DNA from: Cliona cf. orientalis
Taxonomy: Eukaryota; Porifera; Demospongiae; Clionaida; Clionaidae
Direction: 5' to 3'
NCBI GenBank assembly: GCA_963930775.1
Contig: OZ005706.1
Coordinates: 6,068,428 to 6,132,427 of the forward strand
Length of the DNA: 64,000 nucleotides
Part shown: positions 41,529-51,440 of the stretch, piece after piece
Layout of the letters: every line of letters begins with the position of its first letter
Numbering within the stretch: the first letter of the stretch is position 1
Position numbers and translations under genes: made by a program
The notes under the pieces: generated by a model
Told to the model about the DNA's origin: nothing
The model's database searches: none
The model's input: the letters and a program-made list of their open reading frames with translations, nothing else

Positions 41529-44500
41529 CTGCGTGCGCTTCATCATTGTTTACAGAATTGTCTTAGAAGCCATAATGGTCATAACCTCATAATGTGCATG
41601 TGGTGTAGCTTGTCTCTCCATTAAGACTGTGCATATTGTCTGTATTATGCGTACACTATTGTACATAATAGTCTACTACCAACTGTATAGTTATAGTTAT
41701 ATTATGTGAGTATAAGTGGTGCAGGAACGGGGGAAATTAAAGTGCAGTGCAGTGTGGGATGCTGGGCAGTGTGGTTGGCTATTGTGTCAAGGCTGTTTCA
41801 GTGTGGTTTTAGGTGGGAGGGGGAGCCCGCCTGGGTCATCCCGCACTGGACTGCTTTCTAGACCTACCTAGACGTTTAGCTAGAGGGGGATGGGGGGTGA
41901 AAGATAGGAGGAGGGGGGAGAAATCCAGGAAAACATTCATGCATGAAATGCTTGCACGTATCCTTCTCATTTTCTCCCTCTCTCTCCCTCTCTTTCTCTC
42001 TCTCTCTTCTGGTCAGACAGAGCCTTTGTAGTGTATGTGGGATGGCATCCAGCGTGGTATTGCGGTGCAGCTCGGATTACAGTTTATTGGGTGGTCAAAT
42101 ATACTTCATGCACGTGCATGCATGCATGCATAATACTGTCATGTCGTATGTAGGAACCTGGAGTAATGTTTATCGGAAATTAACTTAGATAATCTCCCTT
42201 TCCCTGGACAAACATTGTGGTCTCGACTATATACATGCACATAATTATTATAATAATACTGAAGTATGTGATCGATGTTGCTATGATAATCTTCTCCCGG
42301 TAATTACAGGTACCTCCCCATACTCCCCCCGTTCCCTCCTCCATCGCCTCTCCCTCGACCACGTCTGCCGCTAGCCCCACGGCTAGTCCGGCAGGTACAA
42401 AGGTCAAAAACACCCGGCAGAGTCCAGATAGTGGAGTGGCCGTCAATTCAAGTACACACTCTTCATTTTCGAGCAGCCGAGAATCTTCCTCCCTCTCGCC
42501 TCACGCAACTGGAGGGGCCGAGGATTCACAGGACGCACCGGCTATTGGCTCTGTGGGGACATCTGCCTCGTCCCCCCAGAAGAGGTCCAAATCTCTGTCG
42601 GAATATACAAGCGGTGGAGATATTCAATCTTCCCCCTCAGCTACGCTATCTTCGACTTTCAGCTTCTCCATGAACAATTCACAGGTGAACACGACTAGCG
42701 GTACGGGCATCTACAGTAGCAGCCCTCAGCGACAGAGACTCTACTCCGCTCCCAACATCAAAGGAATGCAGCCGCTAAGCCACGCCCCCACCATGATGAG
42801 TACCAAGCACTCTCCGACAATGAACCACTTTTCCCTCCCGAGAGGCTACGGACAGATGACCCAGCCCCCTCCCTATGGACACTATCAGGGCTACGCAGGC
42901 TACGGCAGCTATGCAACTGCTGCCGGGGGTGCTAGCTACCAGCCACAGACACCATTTTCTCCGACATATAACAACTACTCCACTGGTGCTGCTGTGGCTG
43001 GTACGCCATATTTGGTGCATCCCGGACCTCCTGGCTCCACTTTATACAGTGTAAACGCCGCTCGCCCTCCTTCCTACCCCACCCAACAGACCTCCGCTAT
43101 GAATATGTCAAGTGGATACTTCCCTTACTCGACAGGAGCAGCAGCTTCTAATAATCCTACTGTAGCTACCACAGGCCTCCTTGCTTCCAGTACTGGTGCT
43201 ATGACAACCCAACAATCGGCTAACTATAATAGCACCACAGCTGGTGGATACCCTGTGACTGGTTTCAATGGGACCACGAGTAGCACTGCTGGAAATAGTA
43301 CCATGTTTTCTCAGCCATCTACAGTCACTGGTGGTGCAAGCCTGAATGCTATTTCAGAAGGACAGGGTGTTTTGCCATCAGTATCGATGCCCGCATCCAC
43401 AACGTCGGCAGTCTGTGACATAAACTCTCTCGATCTTCCGACTACCCTCGCCACGACGACTGGGGATTTGGACACGTCCCAAGACAGTGCCGCTAGCGAC
43501 AGCTCTTTCCCCGTAGTCTCCCTCCCATCGTCTGTCCACCAACACCACCAACCGTCCCTCTCGGAGCTAGACTCGCAGAATCCTAGCACATCAAACGATG
43601 CGAACGGAGAGACGGCGCACAGCGAGGTGCCAGTGATCCTGCACGTAGAGTCACATGCTACTACTACCAACGACAGTGCAAAGACTGCCGCCTCCCAGGG
43701 TCAGCAGGTGAACAGATCAAACTGTGAGAAAGAGCAAGTCTACACAAAAAGGTTGGCGACTTAGTCTAGTGTGCAATTAATTTAGCTCATTATGCAATCT
43801 TGAGTAAATAGTTGGAGGGCTGCTCATGCGTGTATACCCCATACATACATACACACACACACACACATACACACTGGCTCTAGACCACCTGCAGTATGTT
43901 TTTATTGTACCGTAGTAGTAGCATTTGTTTCCTTCATGTAGATTACAGACTATGCTTTATATTTGCGTCAAATAGGTACATGGTTTTCATTTGACAGAGG
44001 CAAGGAGGGGGGGGGGGGGGTTGGGGGGAGTACTTCTAGTACACGTACATGATTTATCAATGGATAATAATTGATTGGAGATGGTTTATAGGGTGGAATT
44101 ACTCAAGCAGCTCTAGAAGATAAAGCTTGTTTTATTTATCGTGGTCAGTTTCATTTACTTTCATTTACTTGGGTAAAGGAATGTTTCCTCCACTAATTAA
44201 TACAATAACAAACCTGCACTTTAGTGCACCAGCTTCGAAAGTTGCATGCCTGTGTAATATTGACCTAATTGAGCATGTAAGTGGAACATGTTTATTCTAG
44301 ATCGTAAATTTTCATGGTATGGGATGGCTGCATGAAAAAACTTAGGTTTGTTTATCACCCCTGCCTTGTGATCCTTGTTCCTCAATCCAGTAATGACAGA
44401 AATACTGTGCAATTTTTTTTGTAGAAATTGATTTTTATGCAGATAATAATAGTATTATGACTGGGTGTAATTATCCTAATAGAACGGTCATGCCAAGCTG

Positions 44501-45661
44501 AGCTACGTGACATAATTTGGTGTCACCTCACCCCATTGCTTTCTTCACTGTTTATAGTGCATACGTAACTGCTTTATCTGTCACCTTAAACTTTGCCGCT
44601 TCCCTCAGACAACTGTTTACAGGTTGATTGGCCAGGCTTGCTTGCTCATCTGCGGTGGGCCCACTCCACTGCTGCCAGATTTGTAGACCTCATTGTTTGC
44701 AACTTGTGCGCGGCATTTGGGCAACAGATGCCACGCCGCACCACGTAGCGCAGTAATCTAATGAGCACCTGTTGTTTTGTTGCGAGCCCACTACCTATGT
44801 AGGCTGGTGTCTGTGTGTGATGTATTGGTGTGTGTGCACATGTATGTAGTGACATTGAAGTTATCTCATGCTGATCTCTCTTGTTAGTGAAATCCCCCCT
44901 CTATTCCAGACTCCCTTGGGGCAGCTTCAAGTGTCTTGATTAAAGGAGGTGTCCTCATTTCAGGGGTAGTTTTGTTCACTGTTCTATAGCCTCGTGTATG
45001 AAGCTGGGACCTATGCATTGTGTCCTTATAAGCCTCATTTCAGGGGTAACCTTATAAAGGAGTTCCACTCTGTACTTGTATTGAAGTCTGGTCATGCCAT
45101 GGGTAGCTTAGGTTAGTGATAACCAGCTGTGGTGGACAGTGTATAGATGATCAGTATTTGTTGGTGTATGCGAGTGAGTGTGCAGGTATTAGGGTGTGTA
45201 TGAGTGTTGAAATGTGCATTTTTTGTAATAACCTAATAACCATGTGTGTGATAACGGGTTGAGCATTGCTAGCCACGACTGCCCAGTTGGGCCAAGATAG
45301 TGGGCTAGGGGTTTATTTGGTCATGTTGGTTGTTTTCTGTTATCCAACCATGTGCGGTCAAGCGAAACGCTCATCCTTGTAGTATTCATGTAGAGGTAGC
45401 CCACAGCATGCGCTACATGCATGCCATGACATGCCATGTCATGCAGTGGCCCTGATTCATGGTCGAAAGCACACTATAATTGAATATAAGTAGTCATAAG
45501 ATAGCACATGTATAGGGAGACCAAAAGACCCTGTGTAGCATAAATAATCATCCCCTCTCTCTCTCTCTCTCAGCTGTCGAAAGCGTTCCACTGCCAAGTC
45601 GGACTGGTGTCCCAACTGTGTCAGTAGGAAAGGTGGATGCAGATATCTCAAGAAGAAATGA
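36734..45661 (+). CDS. CIC-like: Capicua/ZNF395-like transcription factor with C-terminal C-clamp
   Basis: Three exons fit in phase: 36734-38596, 42310-43751 and 45574-45661, giving 1130 residues. Donors are GTACGT (strong) and GTTGGC (weak, but the only one I found that fits the last exon's phase). Residues about 1-140 look like paired Tudor-like barrels ([11 protein letters not shown] and [11 protein letters not shown]). A long Pro/Ser/Thr/Gln-rich low-complexity region follows. Residues about 322-370 hold the motif known from Capicua, [14 protein letters not shown]...[12 protein letters not shown], with C-x4-C-x6-C-x2-C-x2-H. Residues about 463-495 ([14 protein letters not shown]) match a Capicua/ZNF395 signature. 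The last exon encodes a C-clamp (CRKR...DWCPNC...GGCRYL) like those ending ZNF395 and TCF E-isoforms. These comparisons rest on family recall, not a search. A nuclear, sequence-specific repressor role is expected. No HMG box or C2H2 finger is visible. Confidence 0.8.
39046..39076. repeat. G homopolymer (31 bases)
   Basis: An uninterrupted G run in intron 1 of the Capicua-like gene. Confidence 0.95.
39390..39935. repeat. Degenerate tandem repeat, units of about 90-140 bp
   Basis: GGATAAACAGCAC, GTTGCTATCAA(T/C)TGGTGCATGTGGCCTA, CAGTTAGCTTA and TAGCTTTGCAGT-type phrases recur in the same order four to five times, with considerable divergence. Confidence 0.6.
41443..41475 (+). repeat. (CTTGGGGG)n run, G-quadruplex-prone
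   Basis: Four runs of at least five G separated by CTT lie on the sense strand of intron 1, meeting the usual G3+N1-7 pattern. A (GT)n run follows within 30 bases. Confidence 0.8.
43752..45573 (+). other. Intron 2 of the Capicua-like gene
   Basis: It runs from a weak donor (AG/GTTGGC) to a strong CT-tract acceptor (CTCTCTCTCTCAG). The donor was chosen because it alone puts the C-clamp exon in frame. A stronger-looking CAG/GTGAAC at 43707/43708 is phase 0 and would give an 18-codon tail of no recognisable kind, a possible alternative C-terminus. A (CA)n run is near 43,850 and a G run near 44,010. Confidence 0.6.
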
Positions 45662-46303
45662 ACCTAAACCACACCCACACCCCACCCACTTTGTGCTTGC
45701 CGTGTGAGTGTTTGCAATTTCACAGAAATCATGTTCTTTTCATAACATTTGTATCTCATTTTCTTCCTTAATGTTTGCAATTTGTGTGATAGCTACGAAT
45801 CAGTACCTTATTTTTCAATATTTCAGTTTTTACATGTAGTTCAGCGTGATTTTTTTCATCATTATATTATCTTGTTGGGTTGTCACAAGTACAGTATTGT
45901 TGCATTGGAGTACTTTTGTTTTGTGTGTACATGTGCATTATTAATTTTTGTAACTCAGTATCCGACTGCTTTGTGAAATGTTCTTTTTATTTTCGACTCA
46001 AGTTTTCCTACAATCATAATGACATTGTATTTTTTGTGTACATGTTTAATTATTTCAAAAATGTAGTCCGTTTCTCTTTTCCACCGGCTGACTTAATCAC
46101 ACTGATAGCTATAATACTGGTTACAGTTTTTAATATTAAATTTTAGTTTTATACCGTGTTTGTATGTGCTGTTCTGTGCTGCAGTGACAATGTGTGGTTT
46201 GTGTGGCAGTCAATCATTTGAAAATATTGTTATAGAAACAAAAAAAATCAATTTTGTAAATCATTCATACTGGTGTTTTGATCACTTTTGATTCCTGAAA
46301 GAA

Positions 46304-46309
46304 AATAAA
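46304..46309 (+). terminator. Polyadenylation signal AATAAA of the Capicua-like gene
   Basis: A canonical AATAAA lies 640 bases after the stop codon and just upstream of the CARD-DD promoter. In duplication copy B the equivalent reads AAGAAA, so the duplicated end has lost it. Confidence 0.55.
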
Positions 46310-46483
46310 TTAATTTTGTTTTGGCCAAGGAACTTGAAATCTTTAATTCAAGATAGCATGACACTTAAATTTTAGTAAAATTAATACACAACAGCCAAAA
46401 AAATGTGGCATATCACTATAGAATTAAGGTAACTGTAGCATTGCGCACGTGCGGTAAGGGTCGTTAGTATTACGCATCGAGCC

Positions 46484-46496
46484 GGGTCAAAGGTCA
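46484..46496 (+). promoter_or_regulatory. DR1 nuclear-receptor-type site before the CARD-DD start (copy A)
   Basis: GGGTCA-A-AGGTCA is a direct repeat of two half-sites with a one-base spacer, ending two bases before the ATG. DR1 is the preferred site of HNF4/RXR-type receptors (established), and sponges have NR2A/HNF4-like receptors. A CACGTG E-box lies at about 46,447-46,452. Binding is inference. Confidence 0.5.
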
Positions 46497-46498
46497 AG

Positions 46499-47353
46499 AT
46501 GACGCCCGAGTCTAGCACGGTGCGTCTTTTAGCTAACGAGCTCAAGTTGGCTTTGCAAGGCGATCTCCCCACCGTAAGTCTACACCTCCAGGCCACCGAT
46601 CCACCTCTGCTCACGCCAGATAATGTATCGGAAGTGACCAACACAGCACGTAGCGAGCCCGAGCGAGCGGTGCGTCTGGTGTCCCTCATACTAAACAAGG
46701 TGGAGAGCGATCCCAGATGCTACCACGCTCTGATTGGAGTGCTACAAAAGAACCGTGACTACTATGGTAATATACTGAAAAACCTAGAGGAAACGTTTCA
46801 ACTTGAAAAAGCCAAGAACGTTCACGGTGGCCAGCCGGAGCAGAGCACTACCACGCCCACTGGGGACCAATCGCAGCGGGCTATTAGCGGCTCCCACAGC
46901 GAGGCAAAGAGTAAATATCATGAGCAGGTGAGCTAAGTCAAATTTAGCCTCATACCCAGGAAGGCTAAGTAAAGCCGATAGGGATGGAATGGTAATGGGT
47001 CGTCAATAACCTTGCTGTATGATTGTGTTTCTGCACTGCCACAGATCATCCTCACCAGCAAGGACTTGGGTGTTCTCCTGAGGATCCTTATGCCAGTGGC
47101 CGCTCACTGGCAACTCATAGCACCACACTTGAACCCACCGCTAGCAGAGGGGACAGTAGCACAGATACAAATGGACAATAGCGGGAAACCGGATGCATCC
47201 AAGCACTGTCTGAGGGAGATGATTTCAAAGTGGTTGAAGAGAGTTAGACCGTGTCAACCGAGCTGGCAAAACCTCAGGGCAGCCATTGAGGGGGCTATGA
47301 TTGATGGCGGTGACGGGGTGATTGATAAAATTGATGAACATATGAAAGGCTAG
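46499..47353 (+). CDS. CARD-Death-domain adaptor, copy A
   Basis: Two exons, 46499-46927 and 47045-47353, phase 0 with GTGAGC donor and CCACAG acceptor, giving 245 residues. Residues about 5-100 form a helical segment of CARD type (LLANELKLALQGDL..., VSLILNKVESDP, YHALIGVLQKN). Residues 101-143 are a Ser/Thr/Gln linker. Residues about 147-240 are a Death domain (LGVLLRILMPVAAHW, CLREMISKWLKRV, PSWQNLRAAIEGA). CARD followed by DD is the order of vertebrate CRADD/RAIDD, which bridges death-domain platforms to a caspase. A similar cytosolic adaptor role in cell death or innate immunity is inferred. No transmembrane segment, signal peptide or enzyme domain is present. Assignment of the first domain as CARD rather than another death-fold type is by eye. 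Confidence 0.8.
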
Positions 47354-47411
47354 CTGGTAGAGCCACAATATCTGCATAATAATATTATTATGTGGCTAGC
47401 CTTTCATAATA

Positions 47412-47461
47412 AGAGCTAAGCAGAGATGAATTATATTCATCCCTGTTTAGCCTAGCTCTAT
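47412..47461. repeat. Imperfect palindrome 3' of CARD-DD copy A
   Basis: AGAGCTAAGC.GAGATGAAT and ATTCATCCCTGTTTAGCCTAGCTCT pair around a short centre. Copy B keeps only the right half, so the left arm was either gained in A or lost in B. Confidence 0.55.
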
Positions 47462-47861
47462 CATTGCTTTTATATTATTACAATGCCATGATATAATAAT
47501 AATATAAGAATTATTGTGACAATATTATTGGCTGGAGTTAGTATGAACGGTTTCAGTGCGACAAAAGTCATAATAGGTATAATAATATTATTATAATATT
47601 ATAATGCAATATTACACCAGATGTGCATAAAAATTATTACGGCGTGCAACCTCTTCCACTATCTGATGTATTAGTAATAATAATAATAATTGTGGTCAAA
47701 AATACATAAGTACAGTGGTTCAACATGCACTATAGCTACAAACTAGTGAAACAAAACTAAAAGTTAGTGTAATATAATATACCTACATGTACATGTTTAA
47801 TGGTAAGACGTAGCTAATAATTATAATAGCTTTGTGGATTCTAACAGCTGTATTGAGTTAT

Positions 47862-48980
47862 TTAATAATTACTAAGGATTCGTTGTGTTCGTTTGGGATC
47901 ACATACTTGTTTGATCGTCTCCATGCTGCGTTCGGTTGTAAAGCAACAGCAATCGGCAACAAAAGGACATACTAGTACTGGTTTTCCATCTTCAACACTC
48001 TCTCTCCAGTTAAAGCGGCTGTCTGTCAGCTGAAGTTTGCTTAAATGAGTTTCCCACAGGGTCTTAACCTTTGCTGTCTTCCATTCATTATCGCAAAGAT
48101 ATGGTATTTTTTCATCCTTACGGAGAATTAGATTGAACTTGGAGTTCCCTGTCTTCTCTACATTATAAACCACCTCCTTCACAACTACAGCCGTTCCTTC
48201 GCGAAGAGTAATGTCAACTGAAGAGGTTTTTGATTCACCCTTCTCTTGAGCAGTACTATGATCTTTTCCCCAGCTGTATTCATAACTAGGAGTTACCATA
48301 ACACTTGCACCATAGCCACTTCCTCCAAGTCCAGCTCCAATACCAACCTTATGACCTTTTGATATACGCACACTGGTTGAGGTTTTCTGGTCATATTGGC
48401 AAGTGTGCGTATAGTGAGCATCATCGCCATGCACATTCTCATATCGGGTATCTTGTTCGGAAATAATCCATCTTCTCTTTTCTTTATACCTACCCATTAC
48501 ACCCACCAAGCGAATTTGACACTTTTCTTTATCGTGCAAGAAACCTTGATTGATCTCGATCGCCCTATCACCAGCAATAGCACTAATGCACTGTTGCAGC
48601 GACTCAATGAGATCATCTAGAGTGATGCCCTCCGTGTTGTAATCCTCTTCCTTTTCGTGATCAGTTTCCGCTTTCTCTCGAGTCAGGTACATGGCGCCTC
48701 CCTTGGTGGAGAACGTTCGTAGATCCTTACGAAGTGTTTTAGCTTTCATTTTAAAAGTTCCCTGGCCCGATTTTCTCTCGGTTAGATCAATTGCAAAGAG
48801 CTGATCATATAGCTGATAGCGACGCAGTCCCTGACGATCAGTTGTTGACGGCCTGATTAGAGGTGTCAAAGGGCCTTGTATACGTTTGTGCATACCTCTA
48901 TAACTAGGCATGGGCTGGCGCATGCTTTTCCTCACGGGTTGCTGCACCTCGCCCGAATCATCCGATCCCGCGCACGACAT
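47862..48980 (-). CDS. Intronless beta-rich protein, possibly aerolysin-like
   Basis: A single uninterrupted frame of 372 residues with a TATA box 57 bases upstream of the ATG; no splice site is needed. There is no signal peptide or membrane helix. Residues about 1-110 are basic and polar; about 120-185 contain helix-like and strand-like parts. Residues about 190-285 alternate Ser/Thr-rich strands with a Gly-rich hairpin-like stretch (GIGAGLGGSGYG), then SYEYSW, a charged loop and TLREGTAVVVKEVV. That layout recalls the stem and sheet of aerolysin/ETX-MTX2-type pore-forming proteins, but I see no decisive motif, so function is unassigned. The C-terminal third has a Cys cluster (CPFVADCCC). 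It is tail-to-tail with CARD-DD copy A and lies between the two duplicated copies. Confidence 0.75.
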   Translation of the reverse strand: MSCAGSDDSGEVQQPVRKSMRQPMPSYRGMHKRIQGPLTPLIRPSTTDRQGLRRYQLYDQLFAIDLTERKSGQGTFKMKAKTLRKDLRTFSTKGGAMYLTREKAETDHEKEEDYNTEGITLDDLIESLQQCISAIAGDRAIEINQGFLHDKEKCQIRLVGVMGRYKEKRRWIISEQDTRYENVHGDDAHYTHTCQYDQKTSTSVRISKGHKVGIGAGLGGSGYGASVMVTPSYEYSWGKDHSTAQEKGESKTSSVDITLREGTAVVVKEVVYNVEKTGNSKFNLILRKDEKIPYLCDNEWKTAKVKTLWETHLSKLQLTDSRFNWRESVEDGKPVLVCPFVADCCCFTTERSMETIKQVCDPKRTQRILSNY

Positions 48981-49036
48981 GTTTCTGAATGGAAACTATT
49001 AGTATTATAATTGTCTTACGATCCTTGAAAGTCCGT

Positions 49037-49044
49037 ATTTTATA
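49037..49044 (-). promoter_or_regulatory. TATA box of the minus-strand gene
   Basis: TATAAAAT on the minus strand, 57 bases before the ATG at 48980. It predicts a transcription start near 49,010 and a leader of about 30 bases. Confidence 0.55.
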
Positions 49045-49806
49045 TGTCGCTCCCTCAGCTTCACAAGCCTAATTCATAGTATAATTATAATCCAATTCAT
49101 ATAAGCTGTGTGTATTAAGTTCTTGCCTTCTTTCTAGATCATTAAGCTTAACCATATTAACCATGACTGATCTCATTGTCAGAAAATTTTCCAGATTCCT
49201 AGAACACATTTTACTAGGCAACCACTTGAATATTATGATGATTGTTTCCCTATTAGTAACTAATTTATCAATCACTCTATCACCAGTGAGCGGCCGCTGA
49301 ACGGAGCCTCAGGATGCAGGAAAGTTGATGCTGTTATTATGGTTTCTCTTTTCCACCGGCTGACTTAATCGTACTGATAGCTATAGCTAATACTGGTTAC
49401 AGTTTTTAATATTAAATTTTAGTTTTATACCGTGTTTGTATGTGCTGTTCTGTGCTGCAGTGACAATGTGTGGTTTGTGTGGCAGTCAATTATTTGAAAA
49501 CATTGTTATAGAAACAAAAAAATTAATTTTGTAAATCATTCATACTGGTGTTTTGATCACTTTTTTTGATTCCTGAAAGAAAAGAAATTAATTTTGTTTT
49601 GGCCAAGGAATTGAACTTGAAATCTTTAGCATGATACTATTAAATTTTAGTAAAATTAATACACAACAGCCAAAAAAATGTGGCATATCACTATACCAAT
49701 GTTTAGAATTAAGGTAAGATAATCATCTGCAGCTTTAGCATTACTTCATTAAACTTTCACGCATTGCGCACGTGCGGTAAGGGTCGTTAGTATTACGCAT
49801 CGAGCC

Positions 49807-49819
49807 GGGTCAAAGGTCA
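49807..49819 (+). promoter_or_regulatory. DR1 nuclear-receptor-type site before the CARD-DD start (copy B)
   Basis: The same GGGTCA-A-AGGTCA as in copy A, two bases before the ATG at 49822. The proximal 60 bases are identical between copies. Further upstream copy B has an extra stretch of about 40 bases (49,699-49,762). Confidence 0.5.
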
Positions 49820-49821
49820 AG

Positions 49822-51275
49822 ATGACGCCCGAGTCTAGCACGGTGCGTCTTTTAGCTAACGAGCTCAAGTTGGCTTTGCAAGGCGATCTCCTCACCGTAA
49901 GTCTACACCTCCAGGCCACCGATCCACCTCTGCTCACGCCAGACAACGTATCGGAAGTGACCAACATCGCACGTAGCGAGCCCGAGCGAGCGGTGCGTCT
50001 GGTGTCCCTCATACTAAACAAGGTGGAGAGCGATCCCAGATGCTACCACGCTCTGATTGGAGTGCTACAAAAGAACCGTGACTACTATGGTAATATACTG
50101 AAAAACCTAGAGGAAACGTTTCAACTTGAAAAAGCCAAGAACGTTCACGGTGGCCAGCCGGAGCAGAGCACTACCACGCCCACTGGGGACCAATCACAGC
50201 GAGCTATTAGCGGCTCCCACAGCGAGGCAAAGAGTAAATATCATGAGCAGGTGAGCTAAGTCAAAATTAGCCTCATACCCAGGGAGGCTAAGTATTTAAA
50301 AAGCCGATAGAGATGGAATGGTAATGGGTCGTCAACAGCCTCGCTGTATGATTAACCCTCGGCGCATGCGCGAGGGTTACGGTAGTCGTTCTGTGTGTAA
50401 GTGAGTGAGTGTGTGTGTCTGTTACCGCGCTAGCTGCTACATACCTGTTTTATACGTTGAAAACAAGGTGCCATTAGGCTTTTTGTCGTAGATACAATAT
50501 ATGCATTGTGTGGATTTCGTTGAAAATGCTTTGTTCAAAAGTTCTGGCGACATTTTCTGACCACGACGGCCTTCTTCGCTTCTTGACGAGCTCTCGCTCG
50601 ATGAAAGAGACAGTATAGCCGCTTCATTTCAAGAAGATTAGTGTGTAGCTCAAGCGATAGTTCTTGTAACTCGACTGACTTATCACTCAGTCACAGTAGG
50701 CTATCAACTAAGCTTCTTGGCTTTACTTTGTACTAGATCTGCTGATCTGGCGGCATGCACGTGGTACTATTACGTAATACCGTGCAATCAGTAATGCATT
50801 CTTGTGGTTATACTTAGTACTCTCTACAACACTGCTATCAGCAACAGTGCTGCAGGCTTAGCTAGCAAATTTGCAACATATACACTAGTCACTACTGCAA
50901 TTAATCTTACAGCGCCGAGGGTTTAGCACCAATGGTGTTCATTGTTTTTCTGCACTGCTACAGATCATCCTTACCAGCAAGGACTTGGGTGTTCTCCTGA
51001 GGATCCTTATGCCAGTGGCTGCTCACTGGCAATTCATAGCACCACACTTGAACCCACCGCTAGCAGAGGGAACAGTAGCACAGATACAAATGGACAATAG
51101 CGGGAAACCAGATGCATCCAAGCACTGTCTGAGGGAGATGATTTCAAAGTGGTTGAAGAGAGTTAGACCATGTCAACCGAGCTGGCAAAGCCTCAGGGAA
51201 GCCATTGAGGGGGCCATGATTGATGGCGGTGACGGGGTGATTGATAAAATTGATGAACATATGAAGGCTATATAG
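49822..51275 (+). CDS. CARD-Death-domain adaptor, copy B
   Basis: Two exons, 49822-50250 and 50964-51275, with the same phase and splice signals as copy A, giving 246 residues. It differs from copy A at P24L, T49I, L166F, N218S and A222E and at the C-terminus (KAI instead of KG). Both ORFs are intact, so both are probably expressed. The CARD-type, linker and DD layout is unchanged. The intron is enlarged to 713 bases by a TIR element. The changes in the second exon fall in the DD helices and could alter partner choice; that is speculation. Confidence 0.8.
50353..50943. mobile_element. TIR element inside the CARD-DD copy B intron
   Basis: The left end AACCCTCGGCGC (50354-50365) pairs with the right end GCGCCGAGGGTTT (50912-50924). 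The left end is itself a palindrome, AACCCTCGGCGCATGCGCGAGGGTT. The intron of copy A gives the empty site (TGTATGATTGTGTTTCTGCAC). The insertion therefore post-dates, or was lost from, one side of the duplication. A related left end occurs at about 1,075-1,170 on the minus strand. Confidence 0.75.
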
Positions 51276-51440
51276 CCGGTAGTGCCACAATATCTGCAAA
51301 ATTAGTCTCCGTTTAGGATTAGCTCTATCATTTATTTCATGATAATATTATAAGAATTATTGTGATAATAACATTGGCCAGAATGTGAATAGTTTCAGTG
51401 TGATTGTAGTCAGTCATCATAATAATAATTATGCTCACAG

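Larger units (their letters stand above)
38597..42309 (+). other. Intron 1 of the Capicua-like gene
   Basis: It runs from a GTACGT donor to a TAATTACAG acceptor, phase 0. It holds the 31-base G run (39046-39076), a degenerate minisatellite (about 39,390-39,930), a (CTTGGGGG)n G-quadruplex-prone run (41,443-41,475), a (GT)n run (41,502-41,528), and C/T-rich tracts near 40,750, 41,000, 41,120 and 41,975. Reading on past the donor reaches a stop at 38,762 after about 55 codons. Confidence 0.75.
46070..47590 (+). repeat. Segmental duplication, copy A
   Basis: It is homologous to 49,348-51,440. The copied unit begins inside the 3' region of the Capicua-like gene (TTTCTCTTTTCCACCGGCTGAC) and runs through the whole CARD-DD gene into its 3' flank. 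Near-identity in coding sequence and intron implies a recent event. Confidence 0.9.
49348..51440 (+). repeat. Segmental duplication, copy B
   Basis: Second copy of the unit described at 46,070-47,590. It is longer because a TIR element of about 590 bp sits in the intron. The copied Capicua-gene 3' end here has no coding sequence attached and has lost the AATAAA. Confidence 0.9.
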
